Source: Myxococcota bacterium (GTDB lineage Bacteria > Myxococcota > UBA727 > JABDBI01). From it: a DNA stretch of 64,000 bases. Position 1 is the first letter of the stretch; every line of letters begins with the position of its first letter. Position numbers and translations under genes: made by a program. The stretch is from the NCBI GenBank assembly GCA_040387835.1, contig JAZKCZ010000002.1, forward strand, positions 42,700 through 106,699, given 5' to 3'. The notes beneath the pieces are model-generated. The model was given only the letters and a program-made list of their open reading frames with translations, had not been told where the DNA came from and searched no databases. Shown here in pieces: positions 8,668 to 18,174 of this stretch.

Positions 8668-10997
8668 AAATCGCTTTAAGCGTGGTGGATTTCGCATTGC
8701 CCAGCCCCATGGTTGGTAGCATTGAATCGGGCTCAGGCCTAACTGGCCTGGAAACTGGCATCGAGATTCATCAAAAGCTGCAAGCAAAGCGCGTCAGTGA
8801 ATCTACCAATTACGAACCAGAAGTCTTCATTTCATTCGAAATCTCCCATCAAGGCTACGACTTCAAAATCACCGGTCGCATGGACGGTATTTTTCAAGAC
8901 GAACCGATGCAAATCGAAGAGATAAAATCGAGCTTTGATTTACCAGCCCTGCAGCGCGCGTTGGAGACTAACCTCGAGCACCCTTACCGCCTACAGCTTC
9001 AAAGCTATGGCTACTTCCACTATAAAAAGACCGGCCATATCCCAAAGCTCACGCTGCATTTAGTGTCGGCACGCACAGGTGCATCTGCAGATATGCCAGT
9101 CGCGCTAGACGTCCCCGCCTACGAAGCTTGGCTGAATAGCCGCCTAGATGACCTAATCGTTCAAATCAAACTGGCTCAAAAAACCATCCAGCGTCGCAAG
9201 AAAGCAGCGTTAAGTTTAGAATTTCCTTTCGAAACCAAAAGAGAAGGCCAAACTGAGCTTATCTCCCAAGTAGAAACCGCGTTCGAAAACGGCCAAACAC
9301 TTCTAGCGCAGGCGCCCACCGGCCTCGGCAAAACCATGGGCGTTTTATACCCGGCCCTAAAAAATGCGCTGTCTCAGGGGCAAAAAGTCGTCTATTTAAC
9401 CCCGAAAAATAGCCAACATGTCCTAGCAGAAGAAGCCGCTACCCTTTTATCAACTTCAAAATCACCGATTAAAACGCTGACTCTCACTGCCAAGCAAAAG
9501 CTTTGCTTAAAAGACGAACCCATCTGTAACCCAAGTTACTGCGAGTTTGCCAAAGACCATTTCACCAAAGTCGCACAAAACAATCTGCCCGGGCTGCTAA
9601 TCAAAAAGCGCAAATGGCGTGCCAAAAGCTTGCGCGTTTTAGGACAAGACCACCAAGTTTGCCCCGTAGAGCTTCAATACGAAGCCGCCAAACATGCCGA
9701 TGTGGTCATTGCCGATTACAACTACGTTTTCTCCCCAAATTCGGGCGGTCGCATCTCTTTGAACAACATCTCTGAACGCGGCAAACCCAATCTCATCATC
9801 GATGAAATCCACAATCTGCCGCAACGAGGCATGGATTATTACTCCCCTTCCCTCGAAGTCCATACCTTCGAGCAACTGGCCGCGCGACTCGAGTCAGTTC
9901 CCGAGGCTTTAAAACCACAAGCTCACGCCCTACTCGGTCAATGCGTGCATCTCGTTGCCCATTGCCCAGATGAAGAGCTGAGCCGTGCCTTCTTAGCACA
10001 CGATGAAGCCATCCGCGAATTTTTAGGCACCTATTTAGCCAGCGATGTTGCTCTCAGCGCCAGCGATCCGATCTTGCAGATGTCCTTTTATTGGTCTGAA
10101 TTCACCTCGGTTTTAGCGCTTATCGAGCAAGATGCCCCTGAGTTCTTCATCACGCGCGATAAAAGCCCGGCCGCCATTCACATCACCTGCTGCGATGCAG
10201 GCAAAATGATAAAGCCTAAGTATCTGGATTTCAAACATGTGGTTGGCTTCTCAGCCACCCTAAAACCCTTCGAATTTTACGCCCGCTTAACCGGCCTAGA
10301 AGGCGCCAAGCTTACAACCACAGAACTCGCATCGCCGTTTCCCAAATCTAATCGCAAGATATTGCTGATTCCCCAGATATCGACCAAATACACGGACCGC
10401 GCCCAAAATTACGGCCGCATCGCCGAAACCATTGAACGCATTTCGAGCGTCAAGCAAGGTAACTATTTCGCCTTCTTCCCCAGTTTTGATTTTCTTGAAC
10501 AGGTGTTCACTCGAATGAAAGCCAGCGATGGTTTTGAGCTCGTTCGTCAAAGCAAAGGCATGAACAAATCGCAAATTGACGACCTAATGGAAAATTTACG
10601 CGATGATAACAAAGCACACATTGTCTTTGCCGTCCAAGGCGGCATATTATCTGAAGGCGTAGACTATCCTGGCAATATGGCCATCGGTGCTTTTATCATT
10701 GGCCCGCCTTTGCCTAACTGTAACAAACAACAAGAAGGCAAAAAGGCCTACTACCAAAAGCATTATGACGCCGGCTTTGATTACGCCTATGTCTACCCAG
10801 CCATGGCAAAAGCGATTCAAGCAGCGGGCCGAGTGATTCGCTCGCCCACCGATAGGGGCGTGATCGTGTTAATGGATAATCGCTTTCTACAACCAAGCTA
10901 TGCCGAATGCATGCCCGAAAGCTGGTTCGAGAAAAGCGCTACCGAGCTAGTCTCGTCCAGCATTCTGCACGATGTGAGCATTCATCACCGAGGGTAG
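8664..10997 (+). CDS. XPD/DinG-like Fe-S helicase with N-terminal PD-(D/E)XK nuclease-like domain
   Basis: A predicted ATP-dependent 5'-3' DNA helicase of superfamily 2. The N-terminal 180 residues resemble a Cas4/RecB-like nuclease: GRMDGIF, then IEEIKSS (the D...ExK core), then YRLQLQSYGYF. The helicase part follows, with Walker A APTGLGKTM (near residue 220) and four cysteines (KLC, PIC, SYC, QVC; about 280-335) placed like the XPD iron-sulfur cluster. DEIH is near 380 and motif VI QAAGRVIRSPTDRG near 717. At 777 residues it is longer than DinG because of the extra domain. The ATG at 8664 overlaps the exonuclease stop by 4 bp. A joint role of nuclease, helicase and MBL exonuclease in end processing is inferred. 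Confidence 0.87.
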   Translation: MKIALSVVDFALPSPMVGSIESGSGLTGLETGIEIHQKLQAKRVSESTNYEPEVFISFEISHQGYDFKITGRMDGIFQDEPMQIEEIKSSFDLPALQRALETNLEHPYRLQLQSYGYFHYKKTGHIPKLTLHLVSARTGASADMPVALDVPAYEAWLNSRLDDLIVQIKLAQKTIQRRKKAALSLEFPFETKREGQTELISQVETAFENGQTLLAQAPTGLGKTMGVLYPALKNALSQGQKVVYLTPKNSQHVLAEEAATLLSTSKSPIKTLTLTAKQKLCLKDEPICNPSYCEFAKDHFTKVAQNNLPGLLIKKRKWRAKSLRVLGQDHQVCPVELQYEAAKHADVVIADYNYVFSPNSGGRISLNNISERGKPNLIIDEIHNLPQRGMDYYSPSLEVHTFEQLAARLESVPEALKPQAHALLGQCVHLVAHCPDEELSRAFLAHDEAIREFLGTYLASDVALSASDPILQMSFYWSEFTSVLALIEQDAPEFFITRDKSPAAIHITCCDAGKMIKPKYLDFKHVVGFSATLKPFEFYARLTGLEGAKLTTTELASPFPKSNRKILLIPQISTKYTDRAQNYGRIAETIERISSVKQGNYFAFFPSFDFLEQVFTRMKASDGFELVRQSKGMNKSQIDDLMENLRDDNKAHIVFAVQGGILSEGVDYPGNMAIGAFIIGPPLPNCNKQQEGKKAYYQKHYDAGFDYAYVYPAMAKAIQAAGRVIRSPTDRGVIVLMDNRFLQPSYAECMPESWFEKSATELVSSSILHDVSIHHRG

Positions 10998-10999
10998 AT

Positions 11000-11077
11000 C
11001 GTCATTGCGAGCGCAGCGAAGCAATCCATTCCGTGCGTTGGGTGGATTGCCGCGTCGCTACGCTCCTCGCAATGACG
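11000..11077. repeat. REP-like palindromic intergenic repeat, copy 2
   Basis: The same element type as at 2983-3071. It opens CGTCATTGCGAGCG and closes CTCCTCGCAATGACG, with inner arms GCAATCCA and TGGATTGC. It begins 3 bp after the helicase stop codon and precedes the SRPBCC gene, so it could terminate or stabilise the helicase mRNA. Open reading frames running through it are translations of the repeat, not genes. Confidence 0.85.
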
Positions 11078-11130
11078 AGTCACCCTTGCTAGGATTGACG
11101 AATCCAGCACATCAGCCATACTATTGAAAG

Positions 11131-11577
11131 ATGAAAACTCCAATAATATTTAATACATCATTAATTGCAAATCTTCCGATCGCGAGCGCATGGAACTATC
11201 TTACCGACCCGGCATTTCTAATCAGCTTAGACCCGAAGACAAGGATTAAGTCTGTGCAGAATTCCGGTCCGATGACACCGGGGGCTGTCGTTATAGTTAG
11301 GCTAAAATATGGTCAGGTTTCATTGCATGTTGATGAGGTAATGCCAAACCATAAGTTTGTTTTTCACTACAACTCATTCCCAGCGCAAAAGGTTACTTGC
11401 GAGTACGTATTTACTTCAATCAGCGATAAAGAAACCAGAGTTGCCGTGAAAACAGAACTTAGACTTCTTCTGCCTATCTTTTTTCGAATTTTTCGTCGTT
11501 CCATAGAGAAAGCTATGATAGCGAATTTTGAGGCTGTCTTGCGCAAAGCGGAAAAAATGCACGTATCGGATGGCTGA
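11131..11577 (+). CDS. SRPBCC-fold (START/Bet v1-like) protein
   Basis: A 148-residue protein with the pattern of the SRPBCC ligand-binding fold. It starts with a strand-helix (FNTSLIANLPIASAWNYLTD), followed by alternating beta strands (VIVRLKYGQVSLHVDEV; FVFHYNS) and a long C-terminal helix (RRSIEKAMIANFEAVLRKAE) that would cap the hydrophobic cavity. These folds bind lipids, polyketides or other small hydrophobic molecules, and the ligand cannot be told here. No signal peptide is seen. The gene stands alone between the second REP-like repeat and the convergent antiporter gene. Function unknown beyond the fold. Confidence 0.6.
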   Translation: MKTPIIFNTSLIANLPIASAWNYLTDPAFLISLDPKTRIKSVQNSGPMTPGAVVIVRLKYGQVSLHVDEVMPNHKFVFHYNSFPAQKVTCEYVFTSISDKETRVAVKTELRLLLPIFFRIFRRSIEKAMIANFEAVLRKAEKMHVSDG

Positions 11578-11598
11578 GAGTATTACCTACCAGACAAA

Positions 11599-12852
11599 CT
11601 AAAAATAAAAACAAAATGCCGCTATTAGGGTTGGTAATAAAGCATATCTAAATAGCTGAATGGAACTAATACCAGTCGGTCCAAAGAACGGTTTAAGAAT
11701 CAAAAAGCCAGCCGGATTCGGCGCATTTGCTAAAACGGTGAGGCCCCCACCGCACACAGCGCCTGCAAGAAGAGCGTAGCGGCTTGCTTCCGGCAAGACA
11801 GGAATCAAAGACCCCATATAAGTAATTGCTGCGTTATCCATTAACGCTGACATTCCAAGGCTCCCAAAGAACAACAAGTCCCTGGATTTACCAGTCATTA
11901 ACGGCTCAAGCCACCAACTCTGAGGACCGCTCAAAATCACGACGCTGGCCAAAAACATACCCACCAGAACCCCTTCTTGGATTCTTAGCGGCGTTTGATG
12001 CTCCGAAGTAACATGGTGCAGCACCAAGAAAGCCAAGAAGATAGTGGTAAATGCCGACAAATTGTGCGCAAAAATAACAATAAGAACAAGAACGCAGACA
12101 TGGGCTATGCGTAGCCAGAGAGGGGTTAAAGCTGACTTGTCCTTCGGCACAAGAGGCTTCATAAATTCCTCTCGAAACCACCAGGCAAGTCCTAAGGCAT
12201 TAACAACACACACCAGAACACCCTTAAGCCCAAAGTTTAAAAACATGTATGGCAAATCAAAGCCCCAACTCCGAGCTACCATCAAAACCGGCGGTGCCGC
12301 ATAAGGTGTCAGAGTGCCACCCACCGAAATATTCACAAATAACACGGCCAGCGAGCAATATTTAAAACTTACTGACCACCCGTCATGAAAATAATGTCGC
12401 GCCAATAAAACCGCTGTGATGGTCATTGCCGCAGGCTCAGTAATAAAACTTCCTAATAGAGGACCCAAGGTTAACATCGATACATACTGCCCCATCGAAC
12501 GATTTACAGACAAATGACGAGGCAGCCACAGGATAAATAATTCAGCGACTTCAAGAATTGGCTTCGTAAAACAAAGAGCCACCATCATTATAATAAACGC
12601 TGGTTCCGTGAAATTGCAGCTGGCCAAATAATCGCTGGTACCCACATATCCTACGGCATACACTAAATAGGCTAAATAAAGCGATGCCCACATTGCAAAT
12701 GCAACTTCAACCTCACTGAGCAACTCAAAGATATTCTGCATACTTGAGCCGGCCTTACATTTAAGGGCCGCTCGCGCGAAAAAGTTGGTTCCCGCACTAT
12801 GAAGCACGGCCAGGGCCAAAGCGATGCTTGCCACAATATTAGGCTCGTTCAT
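11599..12852 (-). CDS. Putative Na+/H+ antiporter-type membrane protein
   Basis: A very hydrophobic 417-residue protein with about ten to eleven predicted membrane helices in two halves. The pattern resembles a family annotated as putative Na+/H+ antiporters of the ion-transporter superfamily. Small-residue-rich segments GGTLTPYAAPPVLM and GGGLTVLANAPNPAG occur at equivalent places in the two halves, as expected of the helix hairpins in inverted-repeat carriers. Its ATG overlaps the photolyase stop by 4 bp (ATGA), making it the last gene of the fimbria-lepB-photolyase transcript. The substrate is not shown by the sequence; sodium/proton exchange is a family-level guess. Confidence 0.65.
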   Translation of the reverse strand: MNEPNIVASIALALAVLHSAGTNFFARAALKCKAGSSMQNIFELLSEVEVAFAMWASLYLAYLVYAVGYVGTSDYLASCNFTEPAFIIMMVALCFTKPILEVAELFILWLPRHLSVNRSMGQYVSMLTLGPLLGSFITEPAAMTITAVLLARHYFHDGWSVSFKYCSLAVLFVNISVGGTLTPYAAPPVLMVARSWGFDLPYMFLNFGLKGVLVCVVNALGLAWWFREEFMKPLVPKDKSALTPLWLRIAHVCVLVLIVIFAHNLSAFTTIFLAFLVLHHVTSEHQTPLRIQEGVLVGMFLASVVILSGPQSWWLEPLMTGKSRDLLFFGSLGMSALMDNAAITYMGSLIPVLPEASRYALLAGAVCGGGLTVLANAPNPAGFLILKPFFGPTGISSIQLFRYALLPTLIAAFCFYF

Positions 12853-14132
12853 TCAGCCCTCAACTTCTTATAGGCATCAAGCGCATTTACCCTACTCAGT
12901 TTTACATCGACGATTGGTTTGATTCGTCTGTCTCCCAACCAACGGCGAATATAGCTTTCGTCAGCATCAAACCTACCGGCCTGGGTCAGCGGGTTGAAAA
13001 TACGGAAATAGGGCGCGGCATCCGCACCAGAGCCTGCCACCCACTGCCAGCTGGCACTATTGTTCGCCAAGTCGGCGTCAACCAGACAATCCCAAAACCA
13101 CCTGGCCCCATGACGCCAATCGATGAGCAAGTTCTTGACCAGAAATGACGCTGCCACCATGCGCACTCGGTTATGCATGTATCCCGTTTCCCAAAGCTCT
13201 TTCATCCCGGCATCAACCAAAGGCACACCAGTCTCCCCTTTTTGCCAAGCTTCCAGATAATCTGTACGATGCTCCCACTGAAACTTATCAAATTTCGATT
13301 GGAAGTTTTTGTGAGGCAACTCCGGAAAATGATAAAGCAAGTAATAGGAAAACTCTCGCCAAACCAGCTCTTTTAAAAACACCGATTTCTTATTCGGAAC
13401 CTGGTGCCAGATTTGCTGAGGCGAAATCTCCCCGAAATGCAAATGAGGCGATAGCTTCGAAGTGCTGTCTAAACTAGGGAAGTCGCGATCGTTGTCATAT
13501 GTCTGCACGAAGTTTTCCAAGAATTCGCATAGCTTTACCTGAGCGGCTTTCTCACCAACTTCCCAATGAGACGCCAGCTTCGCTTGCCAAGGCCTGGACG
13601 TGAACCAACCATCTTGATGCCCTTTTTCAACCAGTTGCAAACTTGGAGCACTCAAAGGCTTTCTCGGCGCCGTCCCCTTCAAACAGCCATTCTGATAATA
13701 GGGCGTAAAAACTTTATAATTGGTTTTATCGCCTTTAAGAATCTCCCAAGGCTCCCAGAGCAAAGAACCATTAAAACTCTCGCAGATGAGTTGGCGTTTT
13801 CGAAGATCGTCTTTAATAACTGTGTCTTGAGCAATACGCCAAGGTTCATAGCAACGGTTCCAATACACGGCTCGCACGGGGTACCGCTCACACAGCGATT
13901 TTAAGATTTCTTGAGCATCGCCTTGGTAAATATGAAGCTTGTGGCTCAAAGATTCGTCAAGCTTAGCCAAACTTTCATACAGCCACCAACGGCTAGCGGC
14001 TCCGACGGTGTCATCCACGATATAGACTGGCAATATCACGCCATGCTTGGCTGCTTCGACTAGGGCTGGGTTGTCTTCGAGTCTTAAGTCTTGTCTAAAC
14101 CAGACAATAGAAATCGGTGTCGGCGTGGTCAT
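12849..14132 (-). CDS. phr: DNA photolyase / cryptochrome family protein
   Basis: Light-driven repair of UV-induced pyrimidine dimers using FADH-. The N-terminal Rossmann domain begins SIVWFRQDLRLEDNPAL, the usual class I photolyase opening for the antenna-binding half. The FAD-binding helical half carries WREFSYYLLYHFPELP, then PLVDAGMKELWETGYMHNR, MVAASFLVKNLLIDWR and the WQWVAGSGADAAPYFRIFNP block that lines the flavin site. Length of 427 residues is a little short of E. coli PhrB (472). The start ATG shares one base with the lepB stop (TAATG). Dimer type (CPD or 6-4) is not decided by inspection. Its place in a fimbrial transcript is odd. Confidence 0.93.
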   Translation of the reverse strand: MTTPTPISIVWFRQDLRLEDNPALVEAAKHGVILPVYIVDDTVGAASRWWLYESLAKLDESLSHKLHIYQGDAQEILKSLCERYPVRAVYWNRCYEPWRIAQDTVIKDDLRKRQLICESFNGSLLWEPWEILKGDKTNYKVFTPYYQNGCLKGTAPRKPLSAPSLQLVEKGHQDGWFTSRPWQAKLASHWEVGEKAAQVKLCEFLENFVQTYDNDRDFPSLDSTSKLSPHLHFGEISPQQIWHQVPNKKSVFLKELVWREFSYYLLYHFPELPHKNFQSKFDKFQWEHRTDYLEAWQKGETGVPLVDAGMKELWETGYMHNRVRMVAASFLVKNLLIDWRHGARWFWDCLVDADLANNSASWQWVAGSGADAAPYFRIFNPLTQAGRFDADESYIRRWLGDRRIKPIVDVKLSRVNALDAYKKLRAE

Positions 14133-14824
14133 TAAGACAACAGCTTAAACCAACGATTTCTAAATTGCGAAAGCCTTTGATCGCGGCTCATCCAAACCAA
14201 CCATGGCCTGCCGATGATATTCTCCACCTGCACTGCCCCGTAATCCCTGCTATCGGTCGAGCCGCCGCGGTTGTCGCCCATGACGAACATAAAGCCTTGT
14301 TTGACCACGCACGAGACGGCGTCGCATATGAGGCCAGGTAAAGCGAGCTGGCCTGATATGGGCCAGTATTCCTCAGCATTGCCCATATATATCGGGTGAA
14401 TATAACCAGCGGTATTTTCTTCGGTGGCCCAGGCTTCTTGCTTTTGCCAAACGCCGTAGCTCATGAAATCCATAAAACGGACGACTCGGTTTTTCTTTAA
14501 ATGCAAATACGGTACATTGTTGACGTAAACCGTGCCGTTGTCGATTCGGACACGCTGGCCTTCGGTCGCAATAACGCGTTTGATCCAAATGGAATCTCTA
14601 TCATGCGGTACATAAAGCGGTGCTTTGAAAGCCACCAACTCACCGGGCTTTGGCTGACGCCATGAAATCAAGTTTTGAAAGTTATAGGCGAGTTTAAAAA
14701 TCAAAACATGATCGCCTATCAGAATTTCAGGCACCATCGAACCCGAAATTATATAGATCGGGTCGATGATGACCAAACGCAACAACAGAAAAAACAACAA
14801 AATGGCGAACGATGGTCTTAGCAC
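14132..14824 (-). CDS. lepB: Signal peptidase I
   Basis: Membrane-bound serine protease that removes Sec and Tat signal peptides. One N-terminal membrane helix (about residues 5-20) leads into the catalytic Ser motif SGSMVPEIL. The Lys of the Ser-Lys dyad is in SIWIKRVIAT, and box E is MGDNRGGSTDSRDYG. Length of 230 residues is normal for a compact bacterial LepB. It starts 3 bp after the fimbrial subunit stop and is followed by the photolyase with a 1-base overlap. It is therefore translated within the fimbrial operon and could be the housekeeping enzyme or a dedicated one. Many exported proteins in this window would be its substrates. Confidence 0.95.
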   Translation of the reverse strand: MLRPSFAILLFFLLLRLVIIDPIYIISGSMVPEILIGDHVLIFKLAYNFQNLISWRQPKPGELVAFKAPLYVPHDRDSIWIKRVIATEGQRVRIDNGTVYVNNVPYLHLKKNRVVRFMDFMSYGVWQKQEAWATEENTAGYIHPIYMGNAEEYWPISGQLALPGLICDAVSCVVKQGFMFVMGDNRGGSTDSRDYGAVQVENIIGRPWLVWMSRDQRLSQFRNRWFKLLS

Positions 14825-14827
14825 CTA

Positions 14828-15787
14828 CTAATAATACACCAAAACTCGCACCCGATCCCGATATTGCCCTACCCAAGAATCAGGCTGAGCGGGGATAAAG
14901 CCGTAGACTGTGTAAGACTGGCGAAGGCCCGTACCGGTTCCTTGAACGGTATCTTGATTAACAATATTACCCCAAGGCCTCATATGGGCGGAGTCTTGGT
15001 ATAAGCCGTAATAGAGGACATGCATGTCCGGGGTTTTCAGCTCTCGCCTTTCTGGATTCCATGCGCCGCTTTCACCACCATTGAGGCTAATCTGATAGGT
15101 CATGGTGTTCGAACATTGCACCTCGATTTGAGTCGTTCCCATAGTCGGAAATCTAAAATCGATGGTGCCAAAATTAAGCGGCTGCGTTGTTACCGTACAA
15201 GTGGGCGGATAGTTCATTTGCACATTAAATGGAACGACAGTTGGTGTCAGCTGTGAAAACATTACCAAACAATTATTGCTGGTATCACCGTATACCACCT
15301 GAGACTGGTTGCCGCTAAAAGTCGACAAATAGTAACCAGGCGGCAACGATGACTGATTGCCGTAAAGCCTGGCATATATCGGTATCTCCCGGGTACTTTG
15401 CCCATTTTCATCCAAAGTCAAAACAATATCTGGTGGAACAGGCGGTGGGCTTGTCCATAGTTTCCAGGGGTTAAGTCTGCTGACATCACTAAACAAATTA
15501 TAGCGAAGCTGAGCCAGCTGTGAGCTTTGATTTAACATGTATCTGGGATCGCCGGATGCATCCATCCCACCCGAGCCGGTGCTTAAATTCAAACAAACTC
15601 TAACCTGCTCGTCGGGCTCGCCATTTCGGCAATTAACGTCGAATATGCCCTGGATATCTGATGCATTCGTGGAAAACAGAAGGTCAATATTGCCCCAATT
15701 GAAGTTTCTAATTGAGAACGAACAATCAGCACTCAAAGCGTTGAGAGCAAACACAAAAAGGGCGATAAAAACTATTTTACTTGGCAT
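14828..15787 (-). CDS. Two-domain spore coat U (SCPU) fimbrial subunit, CsuE-like tip
   Basis: An exported 319-residue protein with a signal peptide (about residues 1-19, ending NALSA). Two spore-coat-U-type Ig-like domains follow, each opening with a Cys-containing strand and a (F)NWGNIDLLF / LNFGTIDFRF motif. The C-terminus RVRVLVYY is a typical final beta strand. Two-domain SCPU proteins form the tips of archaic (Csu-type) chaperone-usher fimbriae, with the N-terminal domain as adhesin and the second as the donor-strand-exchanged pilin domain. The first codons overlap the usher gene by 16 bp. No single-domain SCPU pilins lie in the operon, which is unusual. Confidence 0.82.
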   Translation of the reverse strand: MPSKIVFIALFVFALNALSADCSFSIRNFNWGNIDLLFSTNASDIQGIFDVNCRNGEPDEQVRVCLNLSTGSGGMDASGDPRYMLNQSSQLAQLRYNLFSDVSRLNPWKLWTSPPPVPPDIVLTLDENGQSTREIPIYARLYGNQSSLPPGYYLSTFSGNQSQVVYGDTSNNCLVMFSQLTPTVVPFNVQMNYPPTCTVTTQPLNFGTIDFRFPTMGTTQIEVQCSNTMTYQISLNGGESGAWNPERRELKTPDMHVLYYGLYQDSAHMRPWGNIVNQDTVQGTGTGLRQSYTVYGFIPAQPDSWVGQYRDRVRVLVYY

Positions 15788-18174
15788 ACCAAAGGTCCTA
15801 CTTCCTGTTGCGCTGATGGGTCAGGCTTGAAATCAAAACTGGCTTCGCAAGGCTGTCCGTTAATAAAGGACTGCAAGGTGTTCTTAGCGCCAAGCCCGGT
15901 AACGTATGACATCCCATAATTCCCCACCATAAATATCTCAGTGTTACCTTTGAGCAACACTGGTGAGCCTAGCTCCAAAACCTTTCCTTTATCATCCGTT
16001 AAGGTCACAATAGCGCCAGCCAAAATCGTCAGCTTGCCCATTTCCACCACAACACCACTCAAGTTTCTAGGAACAACGACTGTCTCCGTATTATCAATCT
16101 GCGCCATCACCGGCAAATCACCCAAATCCAAGGTAATTCGGTTCGACGAGAAGCTGGTTAAGCCCGGAATCAACAGTTTTCCCGACTTGCCCGTAATCCC
16201 ATAAGAGCGCCCTCTGGCTTTAACCTCAATCCCGGCACCATCCGTTTTAACCAACGCAAAGGCATCAGTGATTTGGTTACTTAAAAAGACGCCATCCTTC
16301 AACATTACCACGCCACCGTCTAAGCTCAGGCCCAAATCTGAATAACCATTATTATAGCCAACGTTAGCCGCAGCCCTGGCTTTTTGCGCGGTATAATCTG
16401 CTCTAACGCGAATATTTCTAAAACTGCCACCTTCTTGGTAAGCGCCTTGGACCCCGTAATCACCCGGAACACCTGAGTTGCTCTTCGCAATTTGAGCAAT
16501 ACCCGACCATTGACCTGAGGAGTCTGCAGAGGCGCTCACTGTGGGCGCCAGGGTCCGCAAAAACGGCAGCGGGACATTCAGCCCGAAGTTAAATCCAAAC
16601 TGATTATTCCCGCCCGCCCAACTGCCATAGACATTGCCTATAATCGATCCAAACTTACCCAAAGAAGTTGAGACGCTCCCTTGCAGATTCCAAGTTTCCA
16701 ATTGGTTCCTGTCAACACTATGCAGTCCATTGACCGACAAGCTCAATCGCCACAGTGCAAAACCAAGACCCAACTGCTCCTGGCTCAAAGCAAAAATTGT
16801 ATTAACCAAAGGGTTCAAAGACAGCGAGTTGCTCATCGTCGCCTGCCCCAAAGTCATAAAATTGCCCAAATCTCTTCTCACCAACCCATTAATGCTAAAA
16901 ATGCTTAGCTGCGTAATTACCCCCGCTGCCAGCTGCGCGCCCCATTGGCTATTCCAATAGCTTCCCTCAGCCGAAAGATTGAGCAAATGATAAGGGATAA
17001 GGTTGGTAACCGCCCCCAGTCCGCCACCAATCAAACCCGCACCACCCTCAATATGCGTCTCCCCGGTAATGCGATTGCTAAGCCCTAGACGACTGGTAGC
17101 GCTGCCAAGCGGCCGTGGGTCATAGTCAAAGGAAAACGTGCCATACCCAATCCGAGCAAACCCACCTTCAACCGAATAATCCCACAACCCCTTTTTAAGC
17201 ATCTGCGAAGTCGCCCAAAAGTTTCTGGTGATGGTTCGAGTCTGGCCGTTAACATCCGTTACTTTCATCTGAATGGTGGAAGGTCCAGTAAAAGTCGGCA
17301 GATTATCAATCTCAAACGGCCCACTACCAACCGAACGCTGATAAAGCAGCCGATCGTTAATATAAACATCCACCGCAGAAGGCAAAACCGCGCTCCCAGA
17401 CAACTGCGGCAAGGCTGTGGTAACCAAATCCGGCCGAAGCCCAAAGTTCTTTTTAAATTGCAGGCCCCCCATGCGAATCGATTGCGACCAACTCACCGAG
17501 CTGGTGCTTAAATCCCCGGCCTGCCAAACCCAAGCAAATCGCGGACTGGCATAGGTCCAACTGGTATCTAATCGGTTGGCCAGCAACGAGCGGTAGTCAT
17601 TGCTCACCAAACCCACGCCCTGTGTAAAAGTACCAATGGGCGAAAACTGATTAGCAATCAAAGTGAGCGAAGTCCCACCCAAAGAGGCTCCAAACTGCGC
17701 CCAATCCAAATATCCGGTGCTGTAGAGGTTATAATTAACAAACATTCCGATGGCAGACGGCGTGGTCTTAATATAGGAATTATTTTCCGCAGTGGAAAAA
17801 GTCTTTTTCACCCGATAAGAGTCAGGAACAACAAGATTCAACCGCTGCTGCTGCTCGTCATAGTCACACTTCACGTCCGGCAATTGGCATACGTCTATCA
17901 ACTCATCCGGAGTGCCCTTGGTCGGCAGCACGAGCCCAGCCGTAGCCAACTCGCCCCGCATGGCCTGAAATTTCTTTTTATCGAATACAAAGAACGGGAT
18001 AATGCTTTTGGTGTTTTCCCCGCTGAGCAATAGCTCCAGGTACATGAGATCGGTGCTCGCGGAGGCTGGTGGCGCTGCGCCAGGCGTAATGGGTGTCTCA
18101 GTCGCGCTCTGCGCACACAAAAGCCGGCTTACACAGCAAACTGAAATCAATATGAGCCGAACTGGCCAATTCAT
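15772..18174 (-). CDS. Fimbrial outer-membrane usher, archaic (Csu) type
   Basis: Outer-membrane beta-barrel that receives chaperone-subunit complexes and polymerises the fimbria through its pore. The 800 residues include a signal peptide (to about 21, ending LCAQS). An N-terminal periplasmic domain follows, then a long barrel of alternating strands with the plug-region motif VDVYINDRLLYQRSVGSGPF near residues 260-280. The conserved VTDVNGQTRTITRNFW segment is present, as are the C-terminal Ig-like domains ending in a Cys pair (PCEASFDF; PLVCQVK). Length and order match ushers of CsuD type. It starts 47 bp after the chaperone stop, and a strong hairpin fills that gap. Confidence 0.9.
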   Translation of the reverse strand: MNWPVRLILISVCCVSRLLCAQSATETPITPGAAPPASASTDLMYLELLLSGENTKSIIPFFVFDKKKFQAMRGELATAGLVLPTKGTPDELIDVCQLPDVKCDYDEQQQRLNLVVPDSYRVKKTFSTAENNSYIKTTPSAIGMFVNYNLYSTGYLDWAQFGASLGGTSLTLIANQFSPIGTFTQGVGLVSNDYRSLLANRLDTSWTYASPRFAWVWQAGDLSTSSVSWSQSIRMGGLQFKKNFGLRPDLVTTALPQLSGSAVLPSAVDVYINDRLLYQRSVGSGPFEIDNLPTFTGPSTIQMKVTDVNGQTRTITRNFWATSQMLKKGLWDYSVEGGFARIGYGTFSFDYDPRPLGSATSRLGLSNRITGETHIEGGAGLIGGGLGAVTNLIPYHLLNLSAEGSYWNSQWGAQLAAGVITQLSIFSINGLVRRDLGNFMTLGQATMSNSLSLNPLVNTIFALSQEQLGLGFALWRLSLSVNGLHSVDRNQLETWNLQGSVSTSLGKFGSIIGNVYGSWAGGNNQFGFNFGLNVPLPFLRTLAPTVSASADSSGQWSGIAQIAKSNSGVPGDYGVQGAYQEGGSFRNIRVRADYTAQKARAAANVGYNNGYSDLGLSLDGGVVMLKDGVFLSNQITDAFALVKTDGAGIEVKARGRSYGITGKSGKLLIPGLTSFSSNRITLDLGDLPVMAQIDNTETVVVPRNLSGVVVEMGKLTILAGAIVTLTDDKGKVLELGSPVLLKGNTEIFMVGNYGMSYVTGLGAKNTLQSFINGQPCEASFDFKPDPSAQQEVGPLVCQVK

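Noticed and set aside
10907..11092. A short frame containing RHCERSEAIHS
   Set aside because: It is a translation of the REP-like repeat at 11000-11077, a common false gene.
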